Shown: positions 7,895 through 15,312 of the stretch, piece by piece | How positions within the stretch are numbered: the first letter of the stretch is position 1 | How the letters are laid out: every line of letters starts with the position of its first letter | Assembly (NCBI GenBank): GCA_002482815.1 | Contig: DLGS01000279.1 | Span: forward strand, 1-16,116 | DNA length: 16,116 nucleotides | Origin: Bacteroidetes bacterium UBA7688 | GTDB taxonomy: Bacteria; Bacteroidota; Bacteroidia; Chitinophagales; Chitinophagaceae | Direction of reading: 5' to 3' | Notes under the pieces: generated by a model | Seen by the model: the letters and a program-made list of their open reading frames with translations, nothing else | Database searches by the model: none | What the model was told of the DNA's origin: nothing | Position numbers and translations under genes: made by a program

Positions 7895-8062
7895 ATGAAA
7901 TTTACGCATTACCTCGAAAAAATATCCGGTGTCAGTGTTTATCCGGTCATCTCATTATTAATGTTTGTCAGCTTCTTTGTTATTGTCACACTTTGGGTGT
8001 TGAGAACTGATAAGCGTGAGATTGAATATATGGAGAACCTTCCTTTGGATAACGATAAATAA
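7895..8062 (+). CDS. ccoQ: CcoQ-like small subunit of cbb3 oxidase
   Basis: A 55-residue product with one membrane helix (about 15-36) and a charged C-terminal tail starts 4 bases after ccoNO and ends 14 bases before ccoP. Size, topology and position are those of CcoQ, which stabilises the oxidase complex. Sequence conservation in this family is low, so the call rests mainly on position. Confidence 0.83.
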   Translation: MKFTHYLEKISGVSVYPVISLLMFVSFFVIVTLWVLRTDKREIEYMENLPLDNDK

Positions 8063-8076
8063 TAAAAGCAATATCA

Positions 8077-9249
8077 ATGAAGAAATTCTTAAAAATAGTC
8101 GCATTAAGTACGCTGGGTGTAGTTTTTCAAACAATTGCAAGAGCAGCCGACAGTACACCCCCTTCAACAAGTTCTGATTTTCAAATTGAAACCAATACAT
8201 TGCTTTTAGCTTGCGCGGTACTTTTATTAACAGTCATTTTTGTACTTGGCTTTACCTTACGTTCCGCAGTTTTTTTCTATCACGAAAAAAGAAAAAAAGA
8301 GTCTTCAAATAATAACAGCGGAAAAATTGCTGGACTTATTCTTGCGCTTATCTTTTTCGCTGTAAGTCCTGCAATTGCCCAGGATGCTGCGCCAGCTGTT
8401 GCTGATACTGCTGCATCTTCCTATACTGATGCAGAAATGCTTCGTTGGGTGCTGTATGTCTTTATTGGAATTGAGATTGTTGTGATTTTTCTTTTTGCAA
8501 AACTCATCAGGTTCTTTACCGGAATTGAAGCTTTTCAAAAAGCAAAAAGAGTGGACAAATCTTCCCCTTCAGTATTCGATCTGGGTTCTATCTGGACAAA
8601 AATGAATCGTTTCCAACCGATCGAAGAAGAAGCCTCAATTGATACAGGCCATAGCTACGATGGTATCCGGGAGTTGAACAACGTTACACCGCCTTGGTTT
8701 ATTGCTGGTTTTGCTCTGTCTATTTTATTTGCTGGCGTTTATTTGTGGCGTTATCACATTGCAGAAAGTGCACCCTTGCAAATTGAAGAATACAATATTG
8801 CAGTAGCAGAGGCTAAAGTGAAACAGGATGAATACCTGAAAACCCAGGCCAATAATGTTGATGAAACTTCTGTTGTGATGTTGGATGCAGATGGGATTGC
8901 TGCAGGACAAGCCTTGTTTGCCAATAATTGTGTGGCTTGCCACGGTAGTGTAGGTCAAGGGGCTTCGGTAGGGCCAAACCTTTCCGATAATTACTGGATT
9001 CATAGCGGCGGGATTAAAAATATTTTCAAATCCATTAAATATGGCTGGCAGGAAAAGGGAATGAAATCGTGGAAGGAAGATTTTTCTGCAAATCAAATTG
9101 CACAGTTGTCCAGCTACATTATGTCATTGAAAGGTTCAAATCCTCCTGGTGCTAAAGAACCTCAGGGAGAATTGTATACCGAGAATGCTGCACCTGAAGC
9201 AAAAGCTGACAGCTCTCAGCAAATACCTGCTGATACGGTAAGGAAATAA
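8077..9249 (+). CDS. ccoP: CcoP, monoheme cytochrome c subunit III of cbb3 oxidase
   Basis: This 390-residue membrane cytochrome passes electrons to CcoNO. It has one heme site, CVACH (C285, C288, H289), with M329 the probable axial ligand; proteobacterial CcoP usually has two sites. The N-terminal part is long: hydrophobic segments at about 5-22, 41-62, 83-101, 122-141 and 206-224. The first and third end in signal-peptidase-like sequences (ARA-AD and AIA-QD). The third to fifth segments and the region after them (TPPWFIAGF to WRYHI) resemble the CcoP N-terminal domain of Bacteroidota. Residues about 350-390 form a flexible tail rich in Pro, Ala and Glu. A strong hairpin follows, so it is likely the last gene of the ccoI-S-NO-Q-P operon. 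Confidence 0.93.
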   Translation: MKKFLKIVALSTLGVVFQTIARAADSTPPSTSSDFQIETNTLLLACAVLLLTVIFVLGFTLRSAVFFYHEKRKKESSNNNSGKIAGLILALIFFAVSPAIAQDAAPAVADTAASSYTDAEMLRWVLYVFIGIEIVVIFLFAKLIRFFTGIEAFQKAKRVDKSSPSVFDLGSIWTKMNRFQPIEEEASIDTGHSYDGIRELNNVTPPWFIAGFALSILFAGVYLWRYHIAESAPLQIEEYNIAVAEAKVKQDEYLKTQANNVDETSVVMLDADGIAAGQALFANNCVACHGSVGQGASVGPNLSDNYWIHSGGIKNIFKSIKYGWQEKGMKSWKEDFSANQIAQLSSYIMSLKGSNPPGAKEPQGELYTENAAPEAKADSSQQIPADTVRK

Positions 9250-9257
9250 TTATTAAG

Positions 9258-9292
9258 AGATGCCGGACCATAGCTTGTCCGGCATTTTACTT
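9258..9292 (+). terminator. Rho-independent terminator after ccoP
   Basis: ATGCCGGAC (9260-9268) pairs perfectly with GTCCGGCAT (9277-9285) around an 8-base loop. The stem is GC-rich and is followed by TTTACTTT. It begins 10 bases after the ccoP stop and should end most transcripts from the structural operon. Confidence 0.8.
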
Positions 9293-9333
9293 TAGGAGAA
9301 GTGAAAAGTTAGCAAAAGTATAAATGACGTTGG

Positions 9334-9356
9334 TCAGATCTTAAACTGAGATCTGA
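9334..9356. promoter_or_regulatory. 8-bp inverted repeat upstream of ccoG
   Basis: TCAGATCT (9334-9341) and AGATCTGA (9349-9356) are perfect reverse complements with a 7-base spacer. The repeat lies 30 bases before the ccoG ATG, after the ccoP terminator. It has no T-run and so is not a second terminator. It may be an operator or leader hairpin for ccoG-fixH. I find no clear TAnnTTTG promoter beside it. Confidence 0.45.
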
Positions 9357-9386
9357 TAATTACTGAGGAAAACGAAGAAAACAGGA

Positions 9387-10796
9387 ATGGAAGACACAAA
9401 AGAAGACATCAAACTGCAACAGCAACCTACCTATCGTGATCGTGTTAGCAATGTTACTAAAACCGGTAAGCGAAAATGGGTTTTTGCAGAACAACCTACC
9501 GGATGGTTTTACAACCTGAGAAAGTATTTTTCTGCGTTTTACTTTCTGGCTTTTTTCTCTATCCCATTTATTAAGGTAAACGGGCAACCATTGTTTATGC
9601 TCAATTTTCCGGAAGGAAAGTTTATCATTTTCAGTAAAATATTCTGGCCACAGGATTTCTTCATCTTCGCTGTAGGAATGATTATGGCTATCATTTTTGT
9701 TGCCTTATTTACTGTAGTTTATGGCAGGCTTTTTTGTGGATGGGTTTGTCCGCAAACTGTTTTTATGGAAATGATGTTTCGTAAAGTCGAATGGTGGATT
9801 GAAGGGTCTTATACGCAGCAACAAAAAAGAGATAAGGCACCTTGGGATACCGACAAAATATTGCGTAGAGGCGGTAAGCACCTTGCTTTTATTTTGCTGT
9901 CGTTCATTATTGCCAATACTTTTTTGTCTTACATCATTGGTGTTGAAGGATTGCTGAAAATTATCAAAGAACCGATTTCGGAGCATTTAATGCTTCTGGC
10001 TGGATTATTGTTTTTTACTTTTTTATTTTATTCAGTATTTGCATTTGTAAGAGATATTGTTTGTACGACGATTTGCCCATATGGCAGATTACAAAGTGTG
10101 ATGTTTGATAAAGACACCATGCAAGTGGCGTATGATTATAAGCGTGGTGAACCCAGAGGAAAAATTTCGCCACAAAATATAACCGGTGATTGTATTGATT
10201 GTAATAAATGTGTGCATGTTTGTCCGACAGGTATTGATATCAGAGATGGTGTGCAGATGGAATGCGTTGGTTGCACTGCTTGTATTGACGCCTGTAATGA
10301 GGTAATGATTAAAATTAAAAAGCCATTAGGTCTTATTCGTTATGCTTCAGAAAACCAGATTGCCAATGGAAGTCCGTTTAGATTCAATGGCCGTATGAAG
10401 GCCTATTCGGTTCTGCTGGGAGTGCTTACTTTAATTATGACTTATTTAATTGCAAGCAGCCATAGTATTGATACGCACGTATCGCGTGTAAAAGGACAAT
10501 TGTATCAGGAGTTGCCCGGCAATAAATTAAGCAATTTATATAATGCTAAAATCCTGAACAAAACACACAATGAAGAACGCATAGAATTGCGATTGGAAAA
10601 TATGGCCGGCGAAGTGAAAATGATCAGTGAGCACGAAAACGTTATCCATAAAGAAGCTATTAATGAACTGACATTTTTTATCATCATTGATAAGAGCAGT
10701 ATTCATAAGCGAAATACAAAAATTGAAGTAGGCGTGTATAAAAATGGCAAAAAGATTCAAACAGTTAGTTCGAGTTTTCTGGGGCCATTTATTTAA
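9387..10796 (+). CDS. ccoG: CcoG, cbb3 oxidase accessory iron-sulfur protein
   Basis: This 469-residue membrane protein belongs to the CcoG/FixG/RdxA family, shown in Rhodobacter to reduce Cu(II) for cbb3 assembly. Membrane helices are visible at about 50-63, 91-112, 166-185, 201-221 and 336-352. Membrane-proximal motifs are CGWVCP (C117, C121) and CTTICPYGR (C226, C230). Two ferredoxin-type [4Fe-4S] motifs follow: C269, C272, C275, C279 and C293, C296, C299, C303. The C-terminal part from about 360 is the periplasmic Ig-like FixG domain. The ATG at 9387 gives the usual family length. It starts a second transcription group, after the ccoP terminator, with the FixH-family gene 27 bases downstream. 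Confidence 0.96.
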   Translation: MEDTKEDIKLQQQPTYRDRVSNVTKTGKRKWVFAEQPTGWFYNLRKYFSAFYFLAFFSIPFIKVNGQPLFMLNFPEGKFIIFSKIFWPQDFFIFAVGMIMAIIFVALFTVVYGRLFCGWVCPQTVFMEMMFRKVEWWIEGSYTQQQKRDKAPWDTDKILRRGGKHLAFILLSFIIANTFLSYIIGVEGLLKIIKEPISEHLMLLAGLLFFTFLFYSVFAFVRDIVCTTICPYGRLQSVMFDKDTMQVAYDYKRGEPRGKISPQNITGDCIDCNKCVHVCPTGIDIRDGVQMECVGCTACIDACNEVMIKIKKPLGLIRYASENQIANGSPFRFNGRMKAYSVLLGVLTLIMTYLIASSHSIDTHVSRVKGQLYQELPGNKLSNLYNAKILNKTHNEERIELRLENMAGEVKMISEHENVIHKEAINELTFFIIIDKSSIHKRNTKIEVGVYKNGKKIQTVSSSFLGPFI

Positions 10797-10823
10797 ATCT
10801 TAATAAAGTAAACAGTTGTTTTT

Positions 10824-11261
10824 ATGAATTGGGGATATAAAATTTTGATGGTTATCGTGTTGTTTGTTTTGGGAATGGGCACTATGGTGACAATTGCTAT
10901 GAAGCAAACTAATGAGATGGTGGATGACCAGTATTATTTGAAAGAATTGAAGCATCAGGAGCTGATTGATGCTTCTGATAACTTAAATAGTAATGAAGGA
11001 ACAATCGTCGTCAGCCAGCCGCTCGACTTTATTAAAATTTCATTTCCGGAGAAGGTTAGTGAAAACATCAGTGAAGGAACAATTACGTTTTTGCGTCCAT
11101 CTGATAAGTCAAAAGATCGTGTTATTCCTTTGGTTATTGATTCTTCCGGCGAGCAAATGATTTCAAAATCGAAATTTATTACCGGTAATTATACGATGCG
11201 TATTCAATGGAAAAATAATGGGATTGCTTACTACGATGAACAGCCCGTCTTTGTAAAATAG
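10824..11261 (+). CDS. ccoH: FixH/CcoH-family protein
   Basis: A 145-residue single-pass protein has an N-terminal membrane helix (about 5-26), then the D34-D35-QYY motif typical of FixH, then a short beta-rich domain that would face the periplasm. FixH/CcoH proteins are needed for stable assembly of cbb3 oxidase and associate with CcoI or the assembled complex. It sits directly after ccoG, as in proteobacterial ccoGHIS clusters, and 5 bases before the TauE-like gene. The sequence is divergent outside the N terminus, so the call depends on topology, the DDQYY motif and position. Confidence 0.87.
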   Translation: MNWGYKILMVIVLFVLGMGTMVTIAMKQTNEMVDDQYYLKELKHQELIDASDNLNSNEGTIVVSQPLDFIKISFPEKVSENISEGTITFLRPSDKSKDRVIPLVIDSSGEQMISKSKFITGNYTMRIQWKNNGIAYYDEQPVFVK

Positions 11262-11266
11262 AAATT

Positions 11267-11971
11267 ATGTTTTTCAACATCATCGCGGGGCTGGGTATTG
11301 GATTGCTGGGAAGTTTACATTGCATTGGTATGTGCGGGCCTATTGCGCTTTCCTTGCCGGTGTATGGCAAATCCAAAGTGGATAAGCTGTTGTTGATTGT
11401 CTTGTATAATATAGGAAGAGCAAGTTCGTATGCCGCTTTGGGTGCGTTGTTTGGTTTTATAGGTAATCAGTTTTTCCTTTTTGGCTATCAACAAGCTTTT
11501 TCCATCATATTAGGTGTTTCTATTTTGCTGTTTCTGGTCATCGCAAAGTATTTGCCTTTCAGAATTCCTTTGATAGATACACTACATCTAAAAATAAAAG
11601 GAAAGCTTGCGAATTTATTACAGTCTCCGAAGCAGCATTATTCCTACTATTTTATTGGCCTTGCCAACGGTCTTCTGCCATGTGGTCTGGTGTATTTGGC
11701 AATAGGCTCTGCGATGGCAACAGGCAGTGCAATTAACGGAGCTTTGCTGATGTTTATGTTCGGACTAGGAACATTCCCGCTCATGATGAGTATCATGATT
11801 TTCGGAAAGTTTATTCCTTTTCCGGTACGGCAGAAAATAAACAGGCTTACTCCCGTTCTGATTTCAATAACGGCTTGCTTGATTATTTTGAGAGGAATGA
11901 ATCTGAATATTCCTTACTTCAGTCCGGGATTGCAAGAACAAGGTCTGCAGACAATCCAATGTCATAAATAG
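11267..11971 (+). CDS. Sulfite exporter TauE/SafE-family (DsbD_2-like) membrane protein
   Basis: The 234-residue protein has about six membrane helices and belongs to the TauE/SafE group with the UreH/DsbD_2-type transmembrane domain. The start has GSLHCIGMCGP (C19, C23 with H18), and the second half has GLLPCGLVY (C139). These paired motifs resemble the membrane thiol or metal carriers of the CcdA/DsbD group more than a real sulfite exporter. Genes of this type regularly end cco clusters in Bacteroidota and epsilon-proteobacteria, where they are thought to help oxidase assembly, perhaps by copper or thiol handling. It follows the FixH gene by 5 bases and is probably translated from the same message. 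The substrate is unknown. Its end lies 8 bases from the end of a convergent gene, and I see no good terminator there. Confidence 0.85.
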   Translation: MFFNIIAGLGIGLLGSLHCIGMCGPIALSLPVYGKSKVDKLLLIVLYNIGRASSYAALGALFGFIGNQFFLFGYQQAFSIILGVSILLFLVIAKYLPFRIPLIDTLHLKIKGKLANLLQSPKQHYSYYFIGLANGLLPCGLVYLAIGSAMATGSAINGALLMFMFGLGTFPLMMSIMIFGKFIPFPVRQKINRLTPVLISITACLIILRGMNLNIPYFSPGLQEQGLQTIQCHK

Positions 11972-11979
11972 ACCTGGAA

Positions 11980-13137
11980 TTACATCAATAAATCTTTGAA
12001 ATATTTTTCAGATTTTTTGCCAATTGCATTCCTTTTTTCCATAAAACCATCCAACTTGTCTTTTGGAAAGCGGAATTTGTATTCCGGATCCGGATAAATG
12101 TCCATCACGAATAGTTCGTAATCAGGATTCCATTTTTCGAGCATATGGCGATCGATTTGTAGTTCCTGCTCCAATACTTCAAGACTCAGGGGCTCTTTTA
12201 AAGTAATGATGGACATGTTCTTGATTTCGGCTTCAGAAAATGCTGGTTTTGGTTTTGCTTTCTTCGCCTCTCCTTTTGCAGGTGCCATTTCCGGATGCAT
12301 AATATAATCTTCCGGAATTTTGCCACTGCTAATAAATTTCTTCATGTTTTCGAAGATAGAAGCTGTAGCAATAAAGGCCATTACGTGACCTTGTGTTTCG
12401 CGGGGAAGATAAGGTTTGATGTCCCAGAAATTTCTGCTGCCGGTTTTTTCAATCGCTCTTTTAACCGGTGTTGGACCGCAATTATAAGAGGCAATTACCA
12501 GCAACCAGTCTTCCATTTCCAAATAAAGGTAATTCAGGTATTTGGCTGCTGCAGTCGTACTTTTAAACCAATCGGTTCTGTCATCTCTTTTGCCATTCAC
12601 GGTCAGGCCCATCATTCTGCCGGTCTCTTCCATAAACTGCCAGGGACCCACAGCTCCAACCGGCGAAACTGCTTTATTGTTTAGCGCAGATTCAATTACA
12701 GCCAGGTACTTTAACTGATTGGGCAAATTATTTTTCTTCAGGACATTATCCATCATCGGAAATTTGGTCTTTGCCCGGTTGTCGACTGCGCTTAATGTTT
12801 TGTTGTGAGAAGTGATATAGCTGCGAACGAAATCCATTGTATAATCGTTCATCCCACCGAAATAACTTTTCTGGCCGGCAAGCGGTACCATTGCTTTTTG
12901 GCGTTGATCTTTAGAAGCCGCTAATGCCATTGCGATGACTGATCTGGCTTCTTCTTCTTTGCAAAATTGTGCTCTCGCCCTTGCTGAATCTAATTTTAAT
13001 TTTTCCCGTTTTAAATCCTTGGCCGGCGCATTTGCCTGATTTTTTGTTGCAGCCAAACGGTCTTTCCAATATTGTCCCTGCGCCGTTATAGAGGCGAAAA
13101 CGAAGAGTATTGATATGAAAAAATATTTACGTTGCAT
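11980..13137 (-). CDS. Lytic transglycosylase, MltD-like, SLT domain
   Basis: The 385-residue protein starts with a signal peptide (residues 1-20, cleavage near TAQG-Q). Residues about 130-270 are a goose-type/SLT lysozyme domain: the catalytic glutamate is E149 in AVIESALN, followed by SPVGAVGPWQFM (158-169) and ASYNCGP (216-222). It should cleave glycan strands of peptidoglycan in the periplasm. The C-terminal region contains an LSLEVLEQEL-type segment and WNPDYE that look like a degenerate LysM peptidoglycan-binding repeat, as in MltD. It is convergent with the TauE-like gene and follows tatA on the same strand 152 bases away. No clear TAnnTTTG promoter was found before it. Confidence 0.92.
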   Translation of the reverse strand: MQRKYFFISILFVFASITAQGQYWKDRLAATKNQANAPAKDLKREKLKLDSARARAQFCKEEEARSVIAMALAASKDQRQKAMVPLAGQKSYFGGMNDYTMDFVRSYITSHNKTLSAVDNRAKTKFPMMDNVLKKNNLPNQLKYLAVIESALNNKAVSPVGAVGPWQFMEETGRMMGLTVNGKRDDRTDWFKSTTAAAKYLNYLYLEMEDWLLVIASYNCGPTPVKRAIEKTGSRNFWDIKPYLPRETQGHVMAFIATASIFENMKKFISSGKIPEDYIMHPEMAPAKGEAKKAKPKPAFSEAEIKNMSIITLKEPLSLEVLEQELQIDRHMLEKWNPDYELFVMDIYPDPEYKFRFPKDKLDGFMEKRNAIGKKSEKYFKDLLM

Positions 13138-13229
13138 AAGTTTGTCGTTCTAAAAATAAATAAAATCGCTTAAAGTGAATTATTCATTGATAGCGGGCAC
13201 TCAAAAATCGCAATGGGGTTAAGATGCGA

Positions 13230-13269
13230 AATGATGCAAATCAGCATAAAATACTGGCTTTGCATCATT
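13230..13269 (-). terminator. Hairpin after tatA, probable terminator
   Basis: AATGATGCAAA (13230-13240) and TTTGCATCATT (13259-13269) form a perfect 11-bp inverted repeat with an 18-base loop that can pair further (CAG/CTG). On the minus strand it begins 21 bases after the tatA stop. The trailing sequence, TTCGCATC, lacks a proper T-run, so termination may be weak or the structure may instead protect the mRNA end. Confidence 0.5.
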
Positions 13270-13289
13270 AAGATTTTATAGCAGGATTA

Positions 13290-13511
13290 CTATTTCTTTT
13301 CTACTTCTTTGTTGTTGATACCAGCCTCAATGTCACTCTTCACTCCGTCTTTGGCATCGTTAAATTCACGGATGCCTTTACCAATTCCACGCGCTAATTC
13401 AGGTATTTTTTTACCACCAAACAACACGATAACAACCAATAAGATAATTCCCCATTCTCCACCACTTGGCATCGAAATCAGGAATTGAGGGTTGATGCTT
13501 GCAATAGTCAT
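13290..13511 (-). CDS. tatA: TatA/TatE-family twin-arginine translocase subunit
   Basis: This 73-residue protein has the family layout: a single N-terminal membrane helix (about 18-31, GEWGIILLVVIVLF), the FGGKKIPELARGIG hinge and amphipathic helix (31-44), and a charged tail. TatA forms the size-variable pore of the twin-arginine export pathway, which carries folded proteins. The N terminus before the helix is longer than in E. coli TatA, as often seen in Bacteroidota. There is no tatC in this window. A perfect -7 element lies 32 bases upstream, so it is probably expressed independently. Confidence 0.95.
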   Translation of the reverse strand: MTIASINPQFLISMPSGGEWGIILLVVIVLFGGKKIPELARGIGKGIREFNDAKDGVKSDIEAGINNKEVEKK

Positions 13512-13543
13512 ATTCTTGCTTTTATTTTTTAAAACTTATACTA

Positions 13544-13551
13544 CAAATATA
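13544..13551 (-). promoter_or_regulatory. -7 element of the tatA promoter
   Basis: On the minus strand these bases read TATATTTG, a perfect TAnnTTTG match. The start of transcription would be near 13537, giving a leader of about 26 bases. No TTG occurs at the usual -33 spacing, so only the -7 half is supported. Confidence 0.5.
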
Positions 13552-13562
13552 CTCAGTATTTG

Positions 13563-13607
13563 CGAAATCCCGGTGGTTCAGATGTTAATTTATAACCCCC
13601 GATTTCG
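13563..13607 (-). terminator. Imperfect hairpin just after the ABC-F stop codon
   Basis: CGAAATC (13563-13569) pairs with GATTTCG (13601-13607), and inside them GGTGGTT (13572-13578) pairs with AACCCCC (13594-13600) with one mismatch and a two-base bulge. On the minus strand the structure begins one base after the stop codon of the ABC-F gene. No T-run follows, so it is only a possible terminator or 3'-end stabiliser. Confidence 0.4.
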
Positions 13608-13608
13608 A

Positions 13609-15225
13609 TTAATACATCTCTGTTTTTAGCGATTTTACTTTCTCATCTGTCAGGTAATCATCGAAATTCATTTCTCTGTCTATCAAACCATTCGGTGTGA
13701 TTTCGAGAATCCTGTCTGCAACTGTTTGAGCCAGTTCGTGGTCACGTGTAGTGAATAAAATAGTGCCTTTGAAATCTTTCATTCCGTTGTTTAGAGCGGT
13801 AATACTTTCCAGATCCAGGTGATTGGTAGGCTCGTCCAGGCAAAGAACATTTCCTTTCAGCATCATCATACGGCTCATCATACAACGCATTTTTTCTCCT
13901 CCGCTCAACACCGAGCATTTTTTCAGGGTTTCTTCGCCACTGAACAGCATTCTGCCCAGGAATCCGCGAATAAAGGTTTCATCTTTTTCTTCAGAAAACT
14001 GACGCAACCAATCAATCAGGTTTTCATCTTTTCCTTCAAAAAATTCAGAATTGTCATTCGGCAGATAGGTTGGCGTTACCGTCACACCCCATTTAAATGT
14101 TCCGGTAAAATCTGTGTCTTCACCCATCAGTATTTTGTAGAACGCTGTCGTCGCAAGGCTGTTCTCAGAAACTATAGCTACTTTTTGACCGCGTTTCAGG
14201 TCAAACTTGATATTCTTAAACAACCATTCACCATTCAATTGTTTGCCTAGTCCATCGGCTTCCAGAATCTGGTCACCGGCGTCGCGTACCTGGTTGTTGA
14301 ACAGGATAGCAGGATATTTACGGTTGGAAGCTTTCATATCTTCCACCTTTATTTTATCCAAAGCTTTTTTACGGCTGGTGGCCTGTTTTGATTTCGACGC
14401 ATTTGCAGAGAAACGGGCGATGAACTCTTTCAGTTCAGCAATCTTATCTTCCGCTTTTTTGTTTTGGTCTGTGCGCTGTTTTAATAACAACTGGCTACTC
14501 TCGTACCAGAACGAATAGTTACCGGTATACACATTGATTTTACTGAAGTCGATATCCGCAACGTGTGTACAAACAGTATCCAGGAAATGTCGATCATGCG
14601 ATACCACCAATACAATCTTATCATAGTCGGCCAGGAAGTTTTCCAGCCAGGCGATAGCCTGCAGATCAAGGTCATTGGTAGGTTCATCCAGCAACAGGAT
14701 ATCCGGATTACCAAACAAAGCCTGCGCCAGAAGCACGCGCACTTTTTGGTTACCATCCAGTTCTTTCAATAATTTATAGTGGAGGTCTTCTTTGATACCA
14801 AGACTGCTCAGCAAGGTTGCCGCATCACTCTCTGCATTCCATCCGTCCATTTCTGCAAATATTCCTTCCAGTTCGCCGGCTTTCAGACCGTCTTCTTCTG
14901 TAAAATCTTCTTTGGCATACAGTGCATCTTTTGCACTCATGATTTCAAATAACTTGCTGTTGCCGCGCATTACGGTTTCAAGCACGGTCATTTCATCATA
15001 TTCATAGTGGTTTTGCTTCAACACGCTCATACGCATGTCTTTGCTGATTTCCACTTTACCTGTCGTAGGGTCAATTTCGCCCGACAGGATTTTCATAAAA
15101 GTAGACTTGCCGGCACCATTTGCACCTATAATACCATAGCAATTCCCTTCCGTAAATTTAATATTTACATCTTCAAACAACACGCGCTTGCCATAGCGCA
15201 AGGATAAATTTTGTACTGAAATCAT
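13609..15225 (-). CDS. ABC-F family ATPase, YbiT-like
   Basis: This 538-residue soluble protein has two ABC ATPase domains and no membrane segment, the ABC-F pattern; such proteins act on the ribosome. Domain 1 (about 1-240) has an intact Walker A, GANGAGKST (34-42), but a changed signature LDGNQ (156-160), Walker B DILLLDEPTND (175-185) and H-loop VVSHDRH (207-213). A charged linker spans about 243-300. Domain 2 (about 320-538) has a degraded Walker A (SENSLATT, 353-360, no Gly-Lys), a standard LSGGE signature (440-444), Walker B VLCLDEPTNH (460-469), and TRD instead of SHD at the H-loop (493-495). Thus one composite ATP site is complete and one degraded. I believe this is typical of the Bacteroidota YbiT-like subgroup. 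Whether it is a housekeeping factor or an antibiotic-protection factor cannot be decided here; the former is likelier. Confidence 0.93.
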   Translation of the reverse strand: MISVQNLSLRYGKRVLFEDVNIKFTEGNCYGIIGANGAGKSTFMKILSGEIDPTTGKVEISKDMRMSVLKQNHYEYDEMTVLETVMRGNSKLFEIMSAKDALYAKEDFTEEDGLKAGELEGIFAEMDGWNAESDAATLLSSLGIKEDLHYKLLKELDGNQKVRVLLAQALFGNPDILLLDEPTNDLDLQAIAWLENFLADYDKIVLVVSHDRHFLDTVCTHVADIDFSKINVYTGNYSFWYESSQLLLKQRTDQNKKAEDKIAELKEFIARFSANASKSKQATSRKKALDKIKVEDMKASNRKYPAILFNNQVRDAGDQILEADGLGKQLNGEWLFKNIKFDLKRGQKVAIVSENSLATTAFYKILMGEDTDFTGTFKWGVTVTPTYLPNDNSEFFEGKDENLIDWLRQFSEEKDETFIRGFLGRMLFSGEETLKKCSVLSGGEKMRCMMSRMMMLKGNVLCLDEPTNHLDLESITALNNGMKDFKGTILFTTRDHELAQTVADRILEITPNGLIDREMNFDDYLTDEKVKSLKTEMY

Positions 15226-15262
15226 TATTGATTAGTTCTTATTTTTACTATTCAGGAATAAT

Positions 15263-15306
15263 GAAAAGCAAGCTTGTATTTTAAAATAAAAATTCCGTTG
15301 CTTTTC
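15263..15306 (-). promoter_or_regulatory. 9-bp inverted repeat in the ABC-F leader
   Basis: GAAAAGCAA (15263-15271) and TTGCTTTTC (15298-15306) are perfect reverse complements around a 26-base AT-rich loop, which itself holds the palindrome TATTTTAAAATA (15277-15288). The outer edge falls almost exactly where transcription should start, so the ABC-F message could begin with a hairpin about 38 bases before its start codon. Confidence 0.5.
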
Positions 15307-15312
15307 GGGGCG

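Noticed and set aside
11941..11975. AGGTCT / AGACCT inverted repeat at the convergent gene ends as a terminator
   Set aside because: Only 6 pairs with a 23-base loop and no T-run; too weak to call.
13819..15207. Open frames on the plus strand opposite the ABC-F gene
   Set aside because: They are antisense shadows of a strongly conserved coding sequence and show no domain features of their own.
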